Assembly (NCBI RefSeq): GCF_000313135.1
Contig: NW_004457638.1
Span: 218,590-281,598, forward strand
Direction: 5' to 3'
DNA length: 63,009 nt
Source: Acanthamoeba castellanii str. Neff
Taxonomy: Eukaryota > Discosea > Longamoebia > Acanthamoebidae
How positions within the stretch are numbered: the stretch's first letter is position 1; each line of letters starts with the position of its first letter. This document shows positions 1 through 13,300 of the stretch, in pieces. Made by a program: the position numbers and the translations under genes. A model generated the notes under the pieces. The model worked only from the letters and a program-made list of their open reading frames with translations. It made no database searches and was not told where the DNA came from.

Positions 1-3000
1 CACGCATGACACACGCACACAACACGAGATGAGTGACTCGCTCGGTCGGCATATGTGCTGCCGCTGTGCAAGTGAAAAGGAGGGGAGTGGGTGGGTGGGC
101 GTGGGTGGGCGAGCACCTGGCGCAGACCGTCGTAGAAGTTGTTGATGACGTAGCGCGTCATGGAATTGACGCCGTCGTTCAGTTTGCCTGCAACGGGGCC
201 GATGGGGGGGGGTAGGGCGAAAGAACAGGTGGGGAATCAACGCCGCCGCCGCCGCCAATAACAAGAGCCGATGGCCGCCGGGTGGTGTGGTCCCGTACCT
301 CGCATCCGTCGTCGCCCGGTGCGGGTGAAGTCGCCCTTGAGTGCGCACGTGCCGGCATACTGCTGGCTCACCGCATCTCCGTTGTTCGCCCACGCCTGCC
401 ACACACCCGACACATCCCACGCACGCACGTCGTCAGCCTGGTGCCCGACCACCCACCCACCCACCCACCCCCAAGCAAGGTGGCTGGTGGTAAGATGTGG
501 TGTTGGACCTCCTTGAAGAGGCGCTCGACGATCTGGCGGGAGGAGGCCCAGGCGCTGCCCACGCCAAAGGCCTCCATCTGGCGGGTGAGCACGCGCTGGG
601 CGAGCTCGCTCATGACCAGGTTGGTCCGGTCCAGGCAGTCCAGGCAGTTCACGCGGGGCGTGCCCGTCTGCCACGAGACCCCCCGCCCCGCCCGGTCCGC
701 CACAAAGTACCTATTTTGGGGGGGGCGAACCCCCCGCCGGCGAGTCAGCGACCATCTGCTGCTGCCGCCGCCGCCGCCGCCGCCCGCCAAGTCAAGTATG
801 GAGGGTGGGGAAGGCTAGTGCAGGCGCACGTGCACGTGCGCTGGGCGGTGGTGCGGTGGTGCGGTGCTGCGTGCGGGTGGTCGTAATCGTGGTGGTCGTG
901 GTGGCTGGTGGTGCACGTGCTGCGTGGTGGTGCGTTGGTGGTGCGTGGTGGTGGTGCGTTGGTGGCTCGAACCCGATGGATTTGAGGTCGGCGTCGACCA
1001 GGTCGATGAGCTTGCTCACGGCCTCAAAATTGTCGCCCTTGCACACGTCGTGGAAGTCGAACCCCACGTACCTGCCGTATTATTATATATTAAATAATTA
1101 TATTAGCCGCCGCCGCATTCGGTAAGCAGGCACGGTGTGCATTGGGGGGCGGTAGTGGCGACGGGGGAAATGAGGGGGGGAGTACTTGATCTTGGGGCTC
1201 TTGATGTGTCGCAGGTATCCGGCGTAGGCCTCCGATAGTTCCATCTCCGCACCTGTCGTGGTGACCGCCATCGCCAGTGTAAGCGAGAAGAAGAAGAAGA
1301 AGCAGCAGAAGAAGAAGACGTGCTCAGCGGAAGGCATGCACAAAAGAGATTGGAGGGGAATGGAGGGCGGCACCTTTCTGGTCCAGCAGGTTGATGATGA
1401 GCTGCGACTGGTAGAAGGTGAGCTGCTCCTCGAAATGTAGGATGAACGCCTTGGCCTGCAGCCAGGTGCATCGACGGTGCAATGTGCGGTGGTGCGTGCG
1501 TGCGGTGGTGCGTGCGTGCGTGCGTCAATAGCGACTCCCGAGAATCGATGCGCGAGGGGGGGGGCAATGCACCATTTGGGAGGTGTGGTCGGAGAGGCGG
1601 ATCTTGGGGCGGTAGCGGTAGCCCCGCTGCTCCCAGTAGAGCGGGATGGAGCCCCGCACCTGCACGAACGACGCCGCGTGCGTGCCGGCCGCCCCCGCCA
1701 GCAACTGCTCCGTCTCCACAAAGTTGGCCACCCGCCCCTCCTGCACGCGCCCGCCCACCCCACCCACCAACCACGTCAGCTCACCTCCCATTGGGCGGTG
1801 TGATAGGTGGGACGGAGTTAATGGGGGGGTGGCCGTACATCGTCGACGCCGCGTGTGCGATAGCGGGTGCCGGCGCGAAATCGGGATCGGCGGGAGATGA
1901 GAACAAAGTCGAAGCTGTGATCGCCGACGATGAAGAGGAACACCTGCACGCAGCCGCGAATGAGGGGCAGGACCCAGGCGTGGGCGCGGGCGGCGATGAG
2001 CGGCTGCTGCATGTCGTGGTTCCAGAAGAACCGCGTGTCGGCCTGCTCCCACAGCCCCCGCCCACGCCCCGCTGTCCCCTGCGCCTTTCGCTGCAGCCTG
2101 CGCCGCCGGTGTTGTGTGTATGTGTGTGTGTGTGTGTCGTGTCGTGTCGTGTGGCGCCACACGCACACTGTCAGCCGGGCCTTCGATGAAGTGGGGGTGG
2201 GGGCACGCACGAGTTGGTGAGGTCGTAGTCGTAGCTGAAGTAGAAGCCGCCGTCCTGCAGGAGCTGCTTCACGGCCTTGCGGTACGCGGCCGCCTCCTCC
2301 GACAGCTTCTCCTCCCGTCCCTTGCGCTCGCCTCCTGACCCACCACCGCCGCCCACGGGCAGCAGCGCCACCTGGATGGTGCATCATACGACACGACACG
2401 ACACGACACGACACGACACGACACGACACGACACGACACGACACGACACACACGACACGACACGACACGACACGACACGACACCGACACACACACACACA
2501 CACACACGAATTGTGCATGGCACGCGAGCGTGAGCTGTCGGGGAGCACGGAGGTCTCATGGAGGCGGATTGCGCGTGGCGTGCATTGGGCCGGGGGGGGG
2601 GGATACGACGTACCTTGACGAGGCGGTAGACGGCGCGGCCCTCCACCGTGCCCACCACCGCTCGCTCTGTCACCACCACCACGTGCGGCCCTCCCCCTAC
2701 GCGTGTGGCGTGGCGTGCACCAGTGAATGGGTGGCCATGTTCGAGCACACAATTTATTATATTATTTATTTATATTTGATTATTATGTGGGCATTAATTT
2801 ATGTTAAAAACAAAAATAGCAAGGTGGGTGGAGGTGGAGGTGGAGGTACCTTGTGGAAGCCCGACGACACCGAGGCATCCGTACGTGCGCACCCCCTGCT
2901 GCTGGTGGTGGTGGTGGTGGTCCTTGTCGACGGAGGACCCGACGGACGCGGAGGCCGCCCCGGAGAGGAGCTCGCTCGCGTCGGCTCCGGCCGCCAGCTG

Positions 3001-3249
3001 CCGCACCACCACCGGTCCGGTGCTGCCGCTGTTGCCGCCACTGCCGCCGGCGGTGGTGGTCTCCACGGCGGAGGTGGAGAAGAGGAGAGCCCCACCGCTT
3101 CCGTCGCGCGGTCGCACGACGACGCCGGCGGCGCACGTCGCGGCCCACCCCTCCCGATGCAGCGGCAGCAGGCTGGCCCCTCCTCCTCCGCTAGTGCTGC
3201 TGCTACTGCGGCCCCGCGGGGAGAGGGCGCCGCTTCGAGACGGCTCCAT
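1..3249 (-). CDS. SAC1-like phosphoinositide phosphatase (3' end off window)
   Basis: This is a SAC-domain lipid phosphatase that removes phosphates from phosphatidylinositol phosphates, probably at ER/Golgi membranes by analogy with Sac1/SACM1L. Exons on the minus strand run from the ATG at 3249 to the left edge. In order they encode a Ser/Gly-rich N-terminus with a His/Gln run, a first SAC segment (about 2614-2696), the FYFSYDYDLTNS motif (about 2215-2260), the WNHD...LISRRSRFRAGTRY block (about 1840-2040), NFVETEQ...RGSIPLYWEQ (about 1610-1735), FEEQL (about 1380-1435), GFDFHDVCKG (about 970-1070) and the catalytic CX5R(T) signature inside RVNCLDCLDRTN (about 620-655). WANNGDAVSQQYAGT and DFTRTG (about 290-395) and LNDGVNSMTRY (about 118-190) follow. 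The expected C-terminal membrane segment would lie beyond position 1. Several introns carry GT/CA repeats. The family is certain; exon borders are approximate. Confidence 0.93.
2391..2482. repeat. ACACG pentamer array in SAC1 intron
   Basis: This is a tandem (ACACG)n array of about 90 bp with one small interruption near 2450, followed by a short CA run. It lies in an intron of the minus-strand SAC1 gene, so the transcript reads (CGTGT)n. Confidence 0.95.
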
Positions 3250-3612
3250 TATTCTTAATAATATATCGTCGTCGTCGTTGCGGTGTGGCTGAGGTGTGGA
3301 GATGTGGCCACAAAACGACGAAAGTGTGAGAACGCGGTGGTGTGGCCTCTCCCACTTGCAACAGCTTGTGCATAAACTTGTTGTTTGGGTGATCGCGACA
3401 ACCGTTACAGTGCAGGTTGAACTGAAGAGAAAGCCAAAAGGAAATGGACAAGGAAAATATGGCTCTAATTCGGTCAACCCCCCCCAAACGAGATCAGCGA
3501 TTGTACAACATTTGGAACGAGACCGCATACACTTCCGAGGAGCCATCATCTTGGCTCCTTCCAACCACCCAGAACAGAAGGAGGCGGAAAGCAAAGAGAA
3601 GAAGAAGAAGAA
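3250..3612. promoter_or_regulatory. Divergent intergenic region, SAC1 / SH2-RhoGAP-RasGEF
   Basis: This 363 bp stretch separates two divergent start codons, so it presumably holds both promoters and 5' UTRs. No convincing TATA box or known operator is visible. It ends in a GAA-rich purine tract (about 3580-3612) directly before the ATG at 3613. Confidence 0.5.
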
Positions 3613-4499
3613 ATGGAGCGGTTCGTGTACATGGAGAAGTCCAAGGCCGAACGGGAGGGACCCGAGAAGCGCGCACAGCGCCTCATGGCCACCGTGGCCG
3701 ACACCGTGGAGACCCTGGCCGTTCTCCCCTCGCGCCGCTACGGCGTGGCCGAATGGCTCATGACCCACCGCCTCCTCCTCTCCCACCCGCCCCCGCGCCT
3801 CCTCACCACCCCAGCCACCACCACATCCGCGGCCTCTACTCCCTCGTCGCTCTCCTCTTCCCCTTCGTCTATCCCCTCTACGCCCCCCTCGCTCACCCCC
3901 TCCCCCACGGTCGGCGCGAGTAGCGCGAGTAGTAGTAGTGGAAGTACGGCGACTTCGACCGCCAGCGTAGCGGCGAGTAGTAGCGGCGGGGCCGAGGGGG
4001 CGGTTTCGCAGCCCAGCCTGCAGGCGGTGCTGGGCGAAGAGGGGGAGCTGGTGCTGGACGAGCTGGTGGCGCTGGCCGGTCGGTTCAACCTGCTGGTCAA
4101 GGCCTTCCGCGACTCGCCGCTGTTCGGCCAGCACGCCTTCAACCCGCGGCGACGACGCGTGCTGCAGCAACTCAACAACCACCTCCACCACCGCTACGTC
4201 AACCTCCTCCACCTCCTGGCCGACCCCGACGCCACCCTCCCCTCTCTCCACCTCGGCCTCCTACACGATCCCGCCGTGCGCGCCTTCTGGCAGGCCGCCA
4301 CCCCGCACGTACGTGTTCCTCTCCCATCATTGATCGTGGTGTGTGTGTCGTGTCGTGTCGTGTCGCGTGTGATCGCATTATGCGACGTGTGTAGCAGCGG
4401 CAGCTGTGGCTGGCTCGTCTCACACGGAAGTCTCTCTGCGTGGTGGTGGCTGGTGGTGGTGGTGGTGGTGGTGGTGGTGGTGGTGGTGGTGGTGGTGGT

Positions 4500-4532
<33 letters not shown>

Positions 4533-7500
4533 GGCGGCGGCGGTGGTGGTGGCTGGTTGACCGTTGTGCAGTTCATGCTGGGGTGGGCCGAGTTCCTACA
4601 GCAGTGGGAGCTGCAGTTCCCCGCGTGGCCGCCCGCCTACTCCCAGCAACTGCAGGAGGTGCTCGGTACGCACACCGCCTCCTGATGGGTGCCGCCATGG
4701 CGGCGGCGCATGCCGATGAGGTGATGCTGATGAGTTCACGCGTTCAACGTGTGGGTGGTGCGTGCGTGCGTGCGTGTGGAGAACAGACTTTTCAGGATCG
4801 GGGTTCGTGAGCGCCTACCAGTTTGGACAGTTCGTGCAGGGCTTCGGACCCTTTGCCGATCTCCCCACCAACGTGCGTGTTGCCTGCATTCTCCCCTTTC
4901 CATCGTGCGTGCGTGCGAGGAATGCGGTGTCCGTCCCTCGGTTGGAATGCTAACTCCTGACGTTGGCATGTGGCGCTGGGCCGGAGAGCAGTTTGTGGAG
5001 GTCGTCAAACAGCCGTACGTCGCCTCCCTCGGCCTTGGTGGCTGATGCGCGCCGTACACTCACCTTCGTGTCTTATCCACGTTGTGGTTGTTGTTGGTCG
5101 GTCGGTCGGTCGGTCGGTCGGTCGGTCGGTCGGTCGGTCGGTCGGTCGGTCGGTCGGTCGGTCGGTCGTTGGGCGCGTATGTAGGTGGTTCCACGGGTAC
5201 ATATCGTTCCAGGACACGGTGCGGCTGCTCAGCCAGGAGCCCGTGGGCACCTTCCTCATCCGGCAGCGGGAGATGCTGCCGGGCACGTTCGCCCTCTGCT
5301 TCGTCATGCCCCGCAACAAGGTCTTCCAGATCCCCATCACCCCCAACGAACCCCACGGCTTCAAACTCAAGGTACGCGCGCTCCATCCGCACATCTCGTG
5401 CACACGCAGCACGCAGCACGCACACGCACACGCACACGCTGGTGGCTGATGGTGGCTGTGACCGGTGGTTGTGGGTGCAGGACGACAACGACCAGTACGT
5501 GGAGTTCAAGCAGCTGGAGGAGATCGTGGGCGCCTACCAGCAGCTGCTGCGGGTGCCGTTCAGCTCGTCGGTCAACCGGGAGCCCTGGTTCTTCGGCGAC
5601 CTCAGCGGCGCGGAGACTGTGGGCCTGCTCACGGGCCTGCCGCCCGGCACCTTCCTGGTGCGCTTCAGCGCGCAGCACGCGCACTGCCTCTCAGCGGCGT
5701 ATGTGGACCCGTCGGGGGACATCACGCACGCACTCATCACCAAGTCCTCGCTGGGCTACCACCACGGCGACGACGACGTGTTCCCCACCCTCCACGCGCT
5801 CCTCGCGGCCTACCAGGCCGTGCTGGTCCACCCGTGCGTCGAGCCCGACCTCGTCCAGCAGCTCTGCGAGGAGGTGCGCACCCAAGCACGCATCTTCAAG
5901 GCCGCCGAAGACGCCGCCGACTCTCGTGACGACGCAGATGTACCCTACCACCTCACCCCTTTCGCGACAACACACACACACACCACACACACACGCCACA
6001 CACCACACACACACACCACACACCACACCACACACACACGCACACGCACACACACACCACACACACATACAAGTATTGTTTTTCTTTGTCTCGCATGAGG
6101 AATTAATCATTCTACGCTACGGTGTAGGACGGCGAGGTGGTGGAGGGCAAGAAGAAGATGCCGCACAAGGTGTTCGGGGAGAGTCTGGTCGACACCATGC
6201 GCAACAACACCAAGTACCCCATCCCCTACGTCGCCGAACAGTGCATCCTCTACCTCAACCAGGTACGGCCACCACCCCAATGAATGGAAACACACGCACC
6301 ACACATGGCACACGTTTGAGAGATCAACTCACTCCGAGGCTCGGTCGGGGCTCTTCGTCCATATGCAGCACATCAAACTGCCGCAGCTGTTCCTCACGCC
6401 GGCCACCCAGTCGGAGGTCGATCAGCTCAAGGAGCTCTTCAACAAGGGACGCGACGTCGACCTCTTCCTCTGCACCAACCCGCACCTCATCGCCGCCCTC
6501 CTCCTCGAGTACGACGCGCCCCGCCTCCCATCCACAGCTCCACAGCTCATCACCGATCATCATTGGCCAACACGACACGACCCGACACGACCAACGACAC
6601 GTACTGCACAGGTACCTGCGGGAGCTGCCGGAGCCGCTGCTGTGCGCGGACGGGCTGTTCCAGGGCTTCATGGGGGTGCCCAAGCTGCCAGAGGAGCAGC
6701 AGGCCCCGGAGCTGGCCGGGCTGGTGGCCAAGCTGCCGGAGGAGCACGTGCAGGTGCTGCGGTACCTGTTCCAGCTCTTCCAGCGCCTGGCCCGCCCCGA
6801 GCTGGCCAAGGACAACGCCTTCGACGCCGAGGAGGTCAGCAATGTGGTGGGACCCTGCATCCTGCGCGATCCCAACGCCAACGGGCGCCCGCCGTCCAAG
6901 CGCGAGGCCAAGCACATCGTCCTCCTCACCAAGATGATCATCGCCGCGCCGCACACCTTCATCCCCCGCCTCGACACCGTCTCGCTCGACTGGGTGCACA
7001 CACCCCGCGCGCGCTTGTGTCGTGTGTGTCATGTGTCGTGTGTCGTGTGTCAGTGTGTGTTCGTGTGTATTGTTTGTTTTGTGTGTGTATGTGTGTGGTG
7101 CGTGGGCTTACTCTAGGAGGGCGGCGTGTGTGCGGCACAGGTGGAGGGCGACGGGATCGTGTTGACGCCCAACCGGCGGCAGGTCAAGTCCGGGACGAAG
7201 GAGAAGCTGGTGGAGACCCTCTACTCGCCCGGCGAGCTCAACTCGTCGTCGGTGCCGGCCTACGTGCCCAAGTTCATGCTCACCTACCGCTCCTTCATGA
7301 CCGGCAAGGAGCTCCTCACCATCCTCATGCGCAAGTGCGTGTCCTACGGCCCAACCCACAACCAACAACAGCTCCCATTCCTTACATTCCTGTCAACGTT
7401 GTCGCACCTGTGTGTCGCCGATGTGTGTCGGCGCAGGTTCGAGGAGCTGCAGGAGAAGGGCGACGACGACAGCCGCAAGAAGATCCTCCGCATCTGCAAC

Positions 7501-9072
7501 TTCCTCAAGCAGTGGTCCGAGGAGTGCTACTACGAATTCCAGGCCGACGAGGCACGCGCACCACTTCCTCACACTACACCGCACCACACCACTACGCGAG
7601 ACACACACACGACACACACACACACACACACACACACACGTACAGCACTGCTCCACACTCGCATCAACTGACCTCCGGATGCTGCGTGTCGTGGGTCGTG
7701 GGTGCAGGAGCTGATGAACGAGTACAAGAACTTCGTGGGGAGCATTTTGGAGAAGAACCTGCTGTCGTTCATGCTGTCGTCGATCGACAAGCTGCACCAG
7801 CCCAAGTCCAAGACGCTCGTGTTCACCACGCCCGCCCCGCGCAGCCTGTGGAACAAGAACAAGGGCCCCATCACCAAGGTCCTCCACATCAAGGTACAGC
7901 GGCGCCACCTCAGCACAACGCGCATGAGCTTGCGCAATGGTGTGCGTGTGTCACGTGTGTCGCATGTCTCGCGTGTGTCGTGTGTCGCGTGTGTCGTGGT
8001 GGCTTAATTCGCGTGTGGTCGGTTGGTCGGTTGGTGGGCAGGCGTTGGAGGTGGCGCGACAGATGACGTTGATCGACTTCGACCTGTACTGCAAGATCCG
8101 GCCGCGCGAGCTGTGCGAGGGGGCGTGGACCAAGGAGGACCGCTACACGACGGCGCCCAACATCATGAACCTCGTGCACCGATTCAACCTCGTGGTCCGA
8201 TGGATCGTGACGCAGATCGTGCAGGCCAAGAACTCCTCCAAGCGAGAGGCCATCATCGCCAAGTGGATCGACGTCGCCAACGTACGCCCGCGCGCCGCAT
8301 CTCTCACAGCGCAGCGCGACAGGAGCCCTGACCCCTTTCTTTCTCTCTACTATCTACCCTCCCCCCTCAATCAATAGTACTTCCGCGAACTGAACAACTT
8401 CAACGGAGTCAACGAGGTGCTCGCCGCCATGGGTTCCGCTGCCGTGCTGCGCCTCGAATCCTTCAAGAAGGTTCGGCTTTGGTTGTTGTGTGGTGTGTGT
8501 TGTGTGTTGTGTGTTTGCTTTCTCTTTTCGTATTCCATTTCATTGCGAGACCTCACGGCCGTGACCTTGCACAGAAAGAGAATCATCCGGTGCTACGCGA
8601 GCTGCGGGAGATGCTGCAGCCGACGGGCAATTACAAGGCCTTCCGCAAGGTGCTCAAGCAGGCCAACCCGCCCCTCGTACCCTTCGTGGGCTGCTTCCAG
8701 ACCGACCTCGTCTTCATCGAAGACGGCAACAAGATCCTCCTCCCCAACGGACACACCCACTTTGCCAAGGTACGCGCGTGCGGTGTGTGCCTGTGTCCGA
8801 GTGCCTCTAAGTCTGTGGCGACAGCCTCTGTTTTTTAATGTCATACCTTACTCACTCCCGCAATCAATGCGGTGTGTGTGATGATGGCCGTGTATCATCA
8901 TAAATAGTGCTACAAGGTGGCGGCGGTGATCCAGCAGATCCAGCAGTACCAGCAGACGCCCTACAACCTGGCGGTGGTGCCCGCCATCCGCGACTTCCTC
9001 CTCAACATCAACCCTCTCACCGAGGAGGAGTGCTGGAACCTTTCCCTCGCCCTAAAGCCACTCGGCACGTGA
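3613..9072 (+). CDS. Cbl-TKB-like/SH2/RhoGAP/RasGEF fusion signalling protein
   Basis: Sixteen exons close into one frame of 1,126 codons: 3613-4308, 4572-4665, 4796-4872, 4992-5014, 5185-5371, 5481-5939, 6128-6262, 6369-6508, 6612-6993, 7141-7334, 7437-7551, 7708-7893, 8042-8281, 8378-8470, 8575-8769 and 8908-9072. Residues about 130-296 are a helical, EF-like segment whose order resembles the Cbl tyrosine-kinase-binding domain. A first SH2 follows (about 298-375, GTFLIR, Arg323), then a second SH2 (about 395-478, GTFLVR, Arg420), RhoGAP (about 520-730), RasGEF-N (about 731-860) and a RasGEF catalytic domain (about 896-1126, with FIEDGN and [10 protein letters not shown]). The RhoGAP keeps LRELPEP but has Leu where the arginine finger should be. 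A likely role is a phosphotyrosine-recruited activator of a Ras-family GTPase. Cbl similarity is inferred from pattern; SH2, RhoGAP and RasGEF are clear. Confidence 0.93.
4438..4556. repeat. GGT/GGC trinucleotide array in intron
   Basis: A run of GGT repeats passes into mixed GGC/GGT repeats just upstream of the acceptor at 4571. It lies in the first intron of the SH2-RhoGAP-RasGEF gene. Confidence 0.95.
5096..5169. repeat. GTCG tetranucleotide array in intron
   Basis: About 18 uninterrupted copies of the tetranucleotide GTCG fill most of the intron just before the exon that starts the first SH2 domain (acceptor at 5184). Confidence 0.97.
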
Positions 9073-9337
9073 TGACGGCGTTGTTGTGGCTATCCACCTT
9101 GCGAGCTTACCACGCCCACATGGCTGGAAGAATAAACTCAGAGACAACCGCACGTATCGTGGTCGGTGCAACAACAGCTGCTGTGCAGCCATGTTCTTCG
9201 AGCAAAGTAAAACAGATGAAAGTGGCCTGGGTCCATCTTCTTGTTTCATGTAACACTTTGGGTTTGATGTATGCACCGCGGTTTTATTGCTAAGCCGTTT
9301 AACTTTACTCCTGAAGCCCAAGATGAACACGCATGAC

Positions 9338-10105
<768 letters not shown>

Positions 10106-10353
10106 CGTGCAGGGGGGAAGAGGAGAAAGGAGAAGGAAGGGAAGACGATGCGCGACGCAGAGAAAACCGAAACCGCCTATTATTGCCGACACCTTTGGAA
10201 TGCGAACCAGATCCCTCGCCTTCCCTAAAGAATGCTAAGAATAAATGCGAATGTAGAATTCTTTTGGTAGTCGTTTTGGCGGGAGACTGCAACGAGAACG
10301 CAACACAGTCGGGCACGAGGTCTTCCAGCACGGGATCTGGCCATCTTAGCGAG

Positions 10354-13300
10354 ATGCGGGACTTCCTTCTGCCAATCCATCCAGAAGGTCTCCTCAACTG
10401 CGAGAATTTAGATCAATACCAAGTGGAAAAGGAAAATGCGCCACCCATCTCTTCCCTGTCGGAGAAGCAGCGTACAGGCCTGCTACGCGAGATTGATACA
10501 AAGCTGGAATCACCCACAAAAATTGCTGAGCAGACTACCTTTGACACGCTCTACTTTCTTGTGAGGTGACCTCCCCCCTCTACAACGTTGAAACCTCTTA
10601 CCAAGCAAGCACTTATCACCATCGGCCAACTGCAGCCAATACGCGGAGCTCGGGCCAGCCACGCGTGACCAGTTGTGCGATCTGCTGGTGGACAAGGCTG
10701 TTAACTTGCTGTCCCTTGTCGGTGGTACGTTTCGACCCTCTTACGTGCACAACGCTGAGTGCTTCACGTTCTATTCAAACCATTGACCCCTCCCCAGAAC
10801 GGCGGAAGAGAAGCAATGAGGCCGCCCTACATCGTAACGCCCTCAAGATGTATTCCTTCCTGCTCAGCTGGCTCGTTACCATCGGAGAAAAGGGAAGCAA
10901 ACAGGAAGCCAGCGGTGCCAAAGGGCGGGTAAGCACCTTTCTCCCTTTGCGGTCGCGCACTACAGTGCACTCATGCGCACTCGTCTGTCCGCTCTCTGTA
11001 TCAAGGGGAAGAAAACCGCCAAGGCGAGCAGCGAAAGCAAGCAAGAAGCGTGGGACGCCAGCACGAAGGAGAAGGTGGTGAGCGGACTTGTACAGATCCT
11101 CGAAGGCGAAGTGGGCGGTTTGTGGGACAGCGGAGAGCCCGAAGAAGACTGGCTTCAACTCTTTAGCAAAGCCGCAGCCGCCATCCTCGAGGTACCTCCT
11201 CCGCCGGTCCGTAACGTTCCGCTGTGACAGTGTCGCTAAAACGCAGCCCCCCCCCATTCCCTTCAAGGCCCCTGCCAATTTGAAGGCGGCTGCCGTGCGA
11301 GCCTGCGTCTGGAAGCTGGTGGGTCTGCTGGCCGGTCGCTACAATCAGCTGACCCGAATGGCGAGCATGCTGTTGCATCTCGCCGTCAGATACGAGCATT
11401 TCGGGCCTCATGCTGTCGAGCTCATCGGCGCTCTGACATTGGATTATCAACAACCCGCTATCGTTACCGCCCTGTTCAAGTGCGTAGCACTTTCGTTGGT
11501 GTACGTACACGCACATGTGCGCGTCTCAACTCACCGCTCAAACCTCGCAGGGAAGTGGCCGAGATGAGCAGCACCGACATGGTGCACAATACGGAAGGAG
11601 CCCGACACATAGCGACACTCTTATGTGGCATCGCGGAAACGCAACCCATTCACGCGCAGCACAACCTCCACCTCTTGCTCCCTCTCCTCGAGGCCGAGGT
11701 ACGAAGAATATCTTCATTCACTTCATGATCTTTGTGTTCGCTAAGCCTTCTTTTCTCTTTCATGCCCGCAGCCCTACTCCTTGCGCAACGGGATCGTTCT
11801 CATGATCGGCAGAATTCTTCACCTGGGATTCAAGGACGGAGACGCGCTCACGGTCCCACCAGCGTTAAACTCTCTCGATGGCGATGACGATGAAGATGAC
11901 GAAGGCCGAGACCATGGCGACGACAACGAAGCGCAGAAGGAGATCACCAAGGAAGCTCTGTGGGGCGTCATGGAAATGCGGTTCCACGACGTATCCTCGT
12001 ACACGCGCAGCAAGCTTATCCAGTCGTGGGCTCACCTGTGCGAGTACGTTGTCGCGCTCATTCGCCCACTCATACGCTGTCGACGCTGGTTTTAAGATGG
12101 TGCATGGCTGGCCGCTCCTCCCAATGCAGGCACAGGGCCATTCCCGTCGAGTTGCAGGCAAAAGCCGTCGGCCTTGCGGGAGAGCGGCTAAGGGACAAAG
12201 CCGTGCAAGTGCGCAAGAACGCCCTACGCCTGCTGACGTCGCTTCTGCAGCACAACCCCTTCTCGCCCTCGCTTCAACTGTCGTCTCTCCTCAAGAAGCT
12301 GCCGCGTGATATGCGGAAGAAGTATCTGCAGCAGCTTCACGACGCCGACGCGCCACCCGCCGACGCACACATCGACAGCGAAGAACAACAACACCAAGAA
12401 GATGAAGAATGTGCCGAAGGGGACGCCGAAGGGAAACGAGGTAACGCATCGGAAGCCAAGAGTCACTTGGTGCACGCCGTCGAGTTCGCTCTCGGCTTGA
12501 AGAGGTGCGTGCCGCTCATCGCCCAGCTGCTGCTCTCTCCGAACTCGTCCGAAGTGGTCGAGGCCATCCACTTCTTCGTCTGCGCCCAACAGTTCGCCCT
12601 CGACGAAGCTCAGGTCCATCCCCTTCTGCAAAATAGCTTTTCGCGGCCGCATGCTCACACTACGTTGCGTGGCACATGCCCTTCACCACGCCTGTTAGGT
12701 CGGGGTGCGAAAGATGATCGAGCTCGTGTGGAGCAAGGAGGCGAGCGTGAAGCAGGCCCTGTGGGACGCCTTCCGCGATCTCTACCTCACCGCTCCTCGT
12801 ACCTCGAAAAGCAACGTCGCCGGCCTCTACATCGCCTGCAAGCTCATCAGCCTCACGCTATCCGCCACCCTCGCCGAACTCACGTCGCTAGAGCAGCTAC
12901 TGAGTGAAATGAAGCAGCAGGGCCTCATCGCGCCCACCGTCGTGCAGACGCTGCTCGACATCTTTGGTACCGTGCCCTCGCACTGCCCGCTGACGTGTGC
13001 GTGTTTTTTCAGTTCCACGTGGACAACAGCTAAGCCCCTGCCCAGACCTCCAGGTGCCGCAAGTGAGTGCAGTCGAAAGCCGAGGGGCGATCATCATCCT
13101 GGGCATGCTCGCCACTGCGTCGCCTGAGATCGCACGCGAGCACTTCGACCTGCTCTCGAGCACCGGCCTGGGCGCTCGTGCCAAGGTACCCGAGATGACG
13201 TTGTTTCTGTAGAGAGCTTTGTGTCGCCTCCATCTCACGTCCATGGATTCCTCCCAACCCCCGCCACTAGGATGACCTGCGATTAGCGCACTACACGTGC

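Noticed and set aside
2391..2482. Pentamer ACACG/CGTGT arrays as internal telomere repeats
   Set aside because: The units are 5 bp without the TTAGGG-type G runs, and all lie inside introns.
2384..2618. Repetitive frames of the T-R-H-D type over pentamer arrays
   Set aside because: Five-base repeats stay open in all frames, and the region is an intron of the SAC1 gene.
4199..4576. Long poly-Pro or poly-Trp/Gly reading frames across 4438-4556
   Set aside because: They are translations of an intronic GGT/GGC repeat, flanked by a donor at 4309 and an acceptor at 4571.
7020..7110. Gene boundary between RhoGAP and RasGEF at the GT-rich stretch
   Set aside because: The stretch is bounded by a donor at 6994 and an acceptor at 7140 that keep phase, and no stop or start codon is needed.
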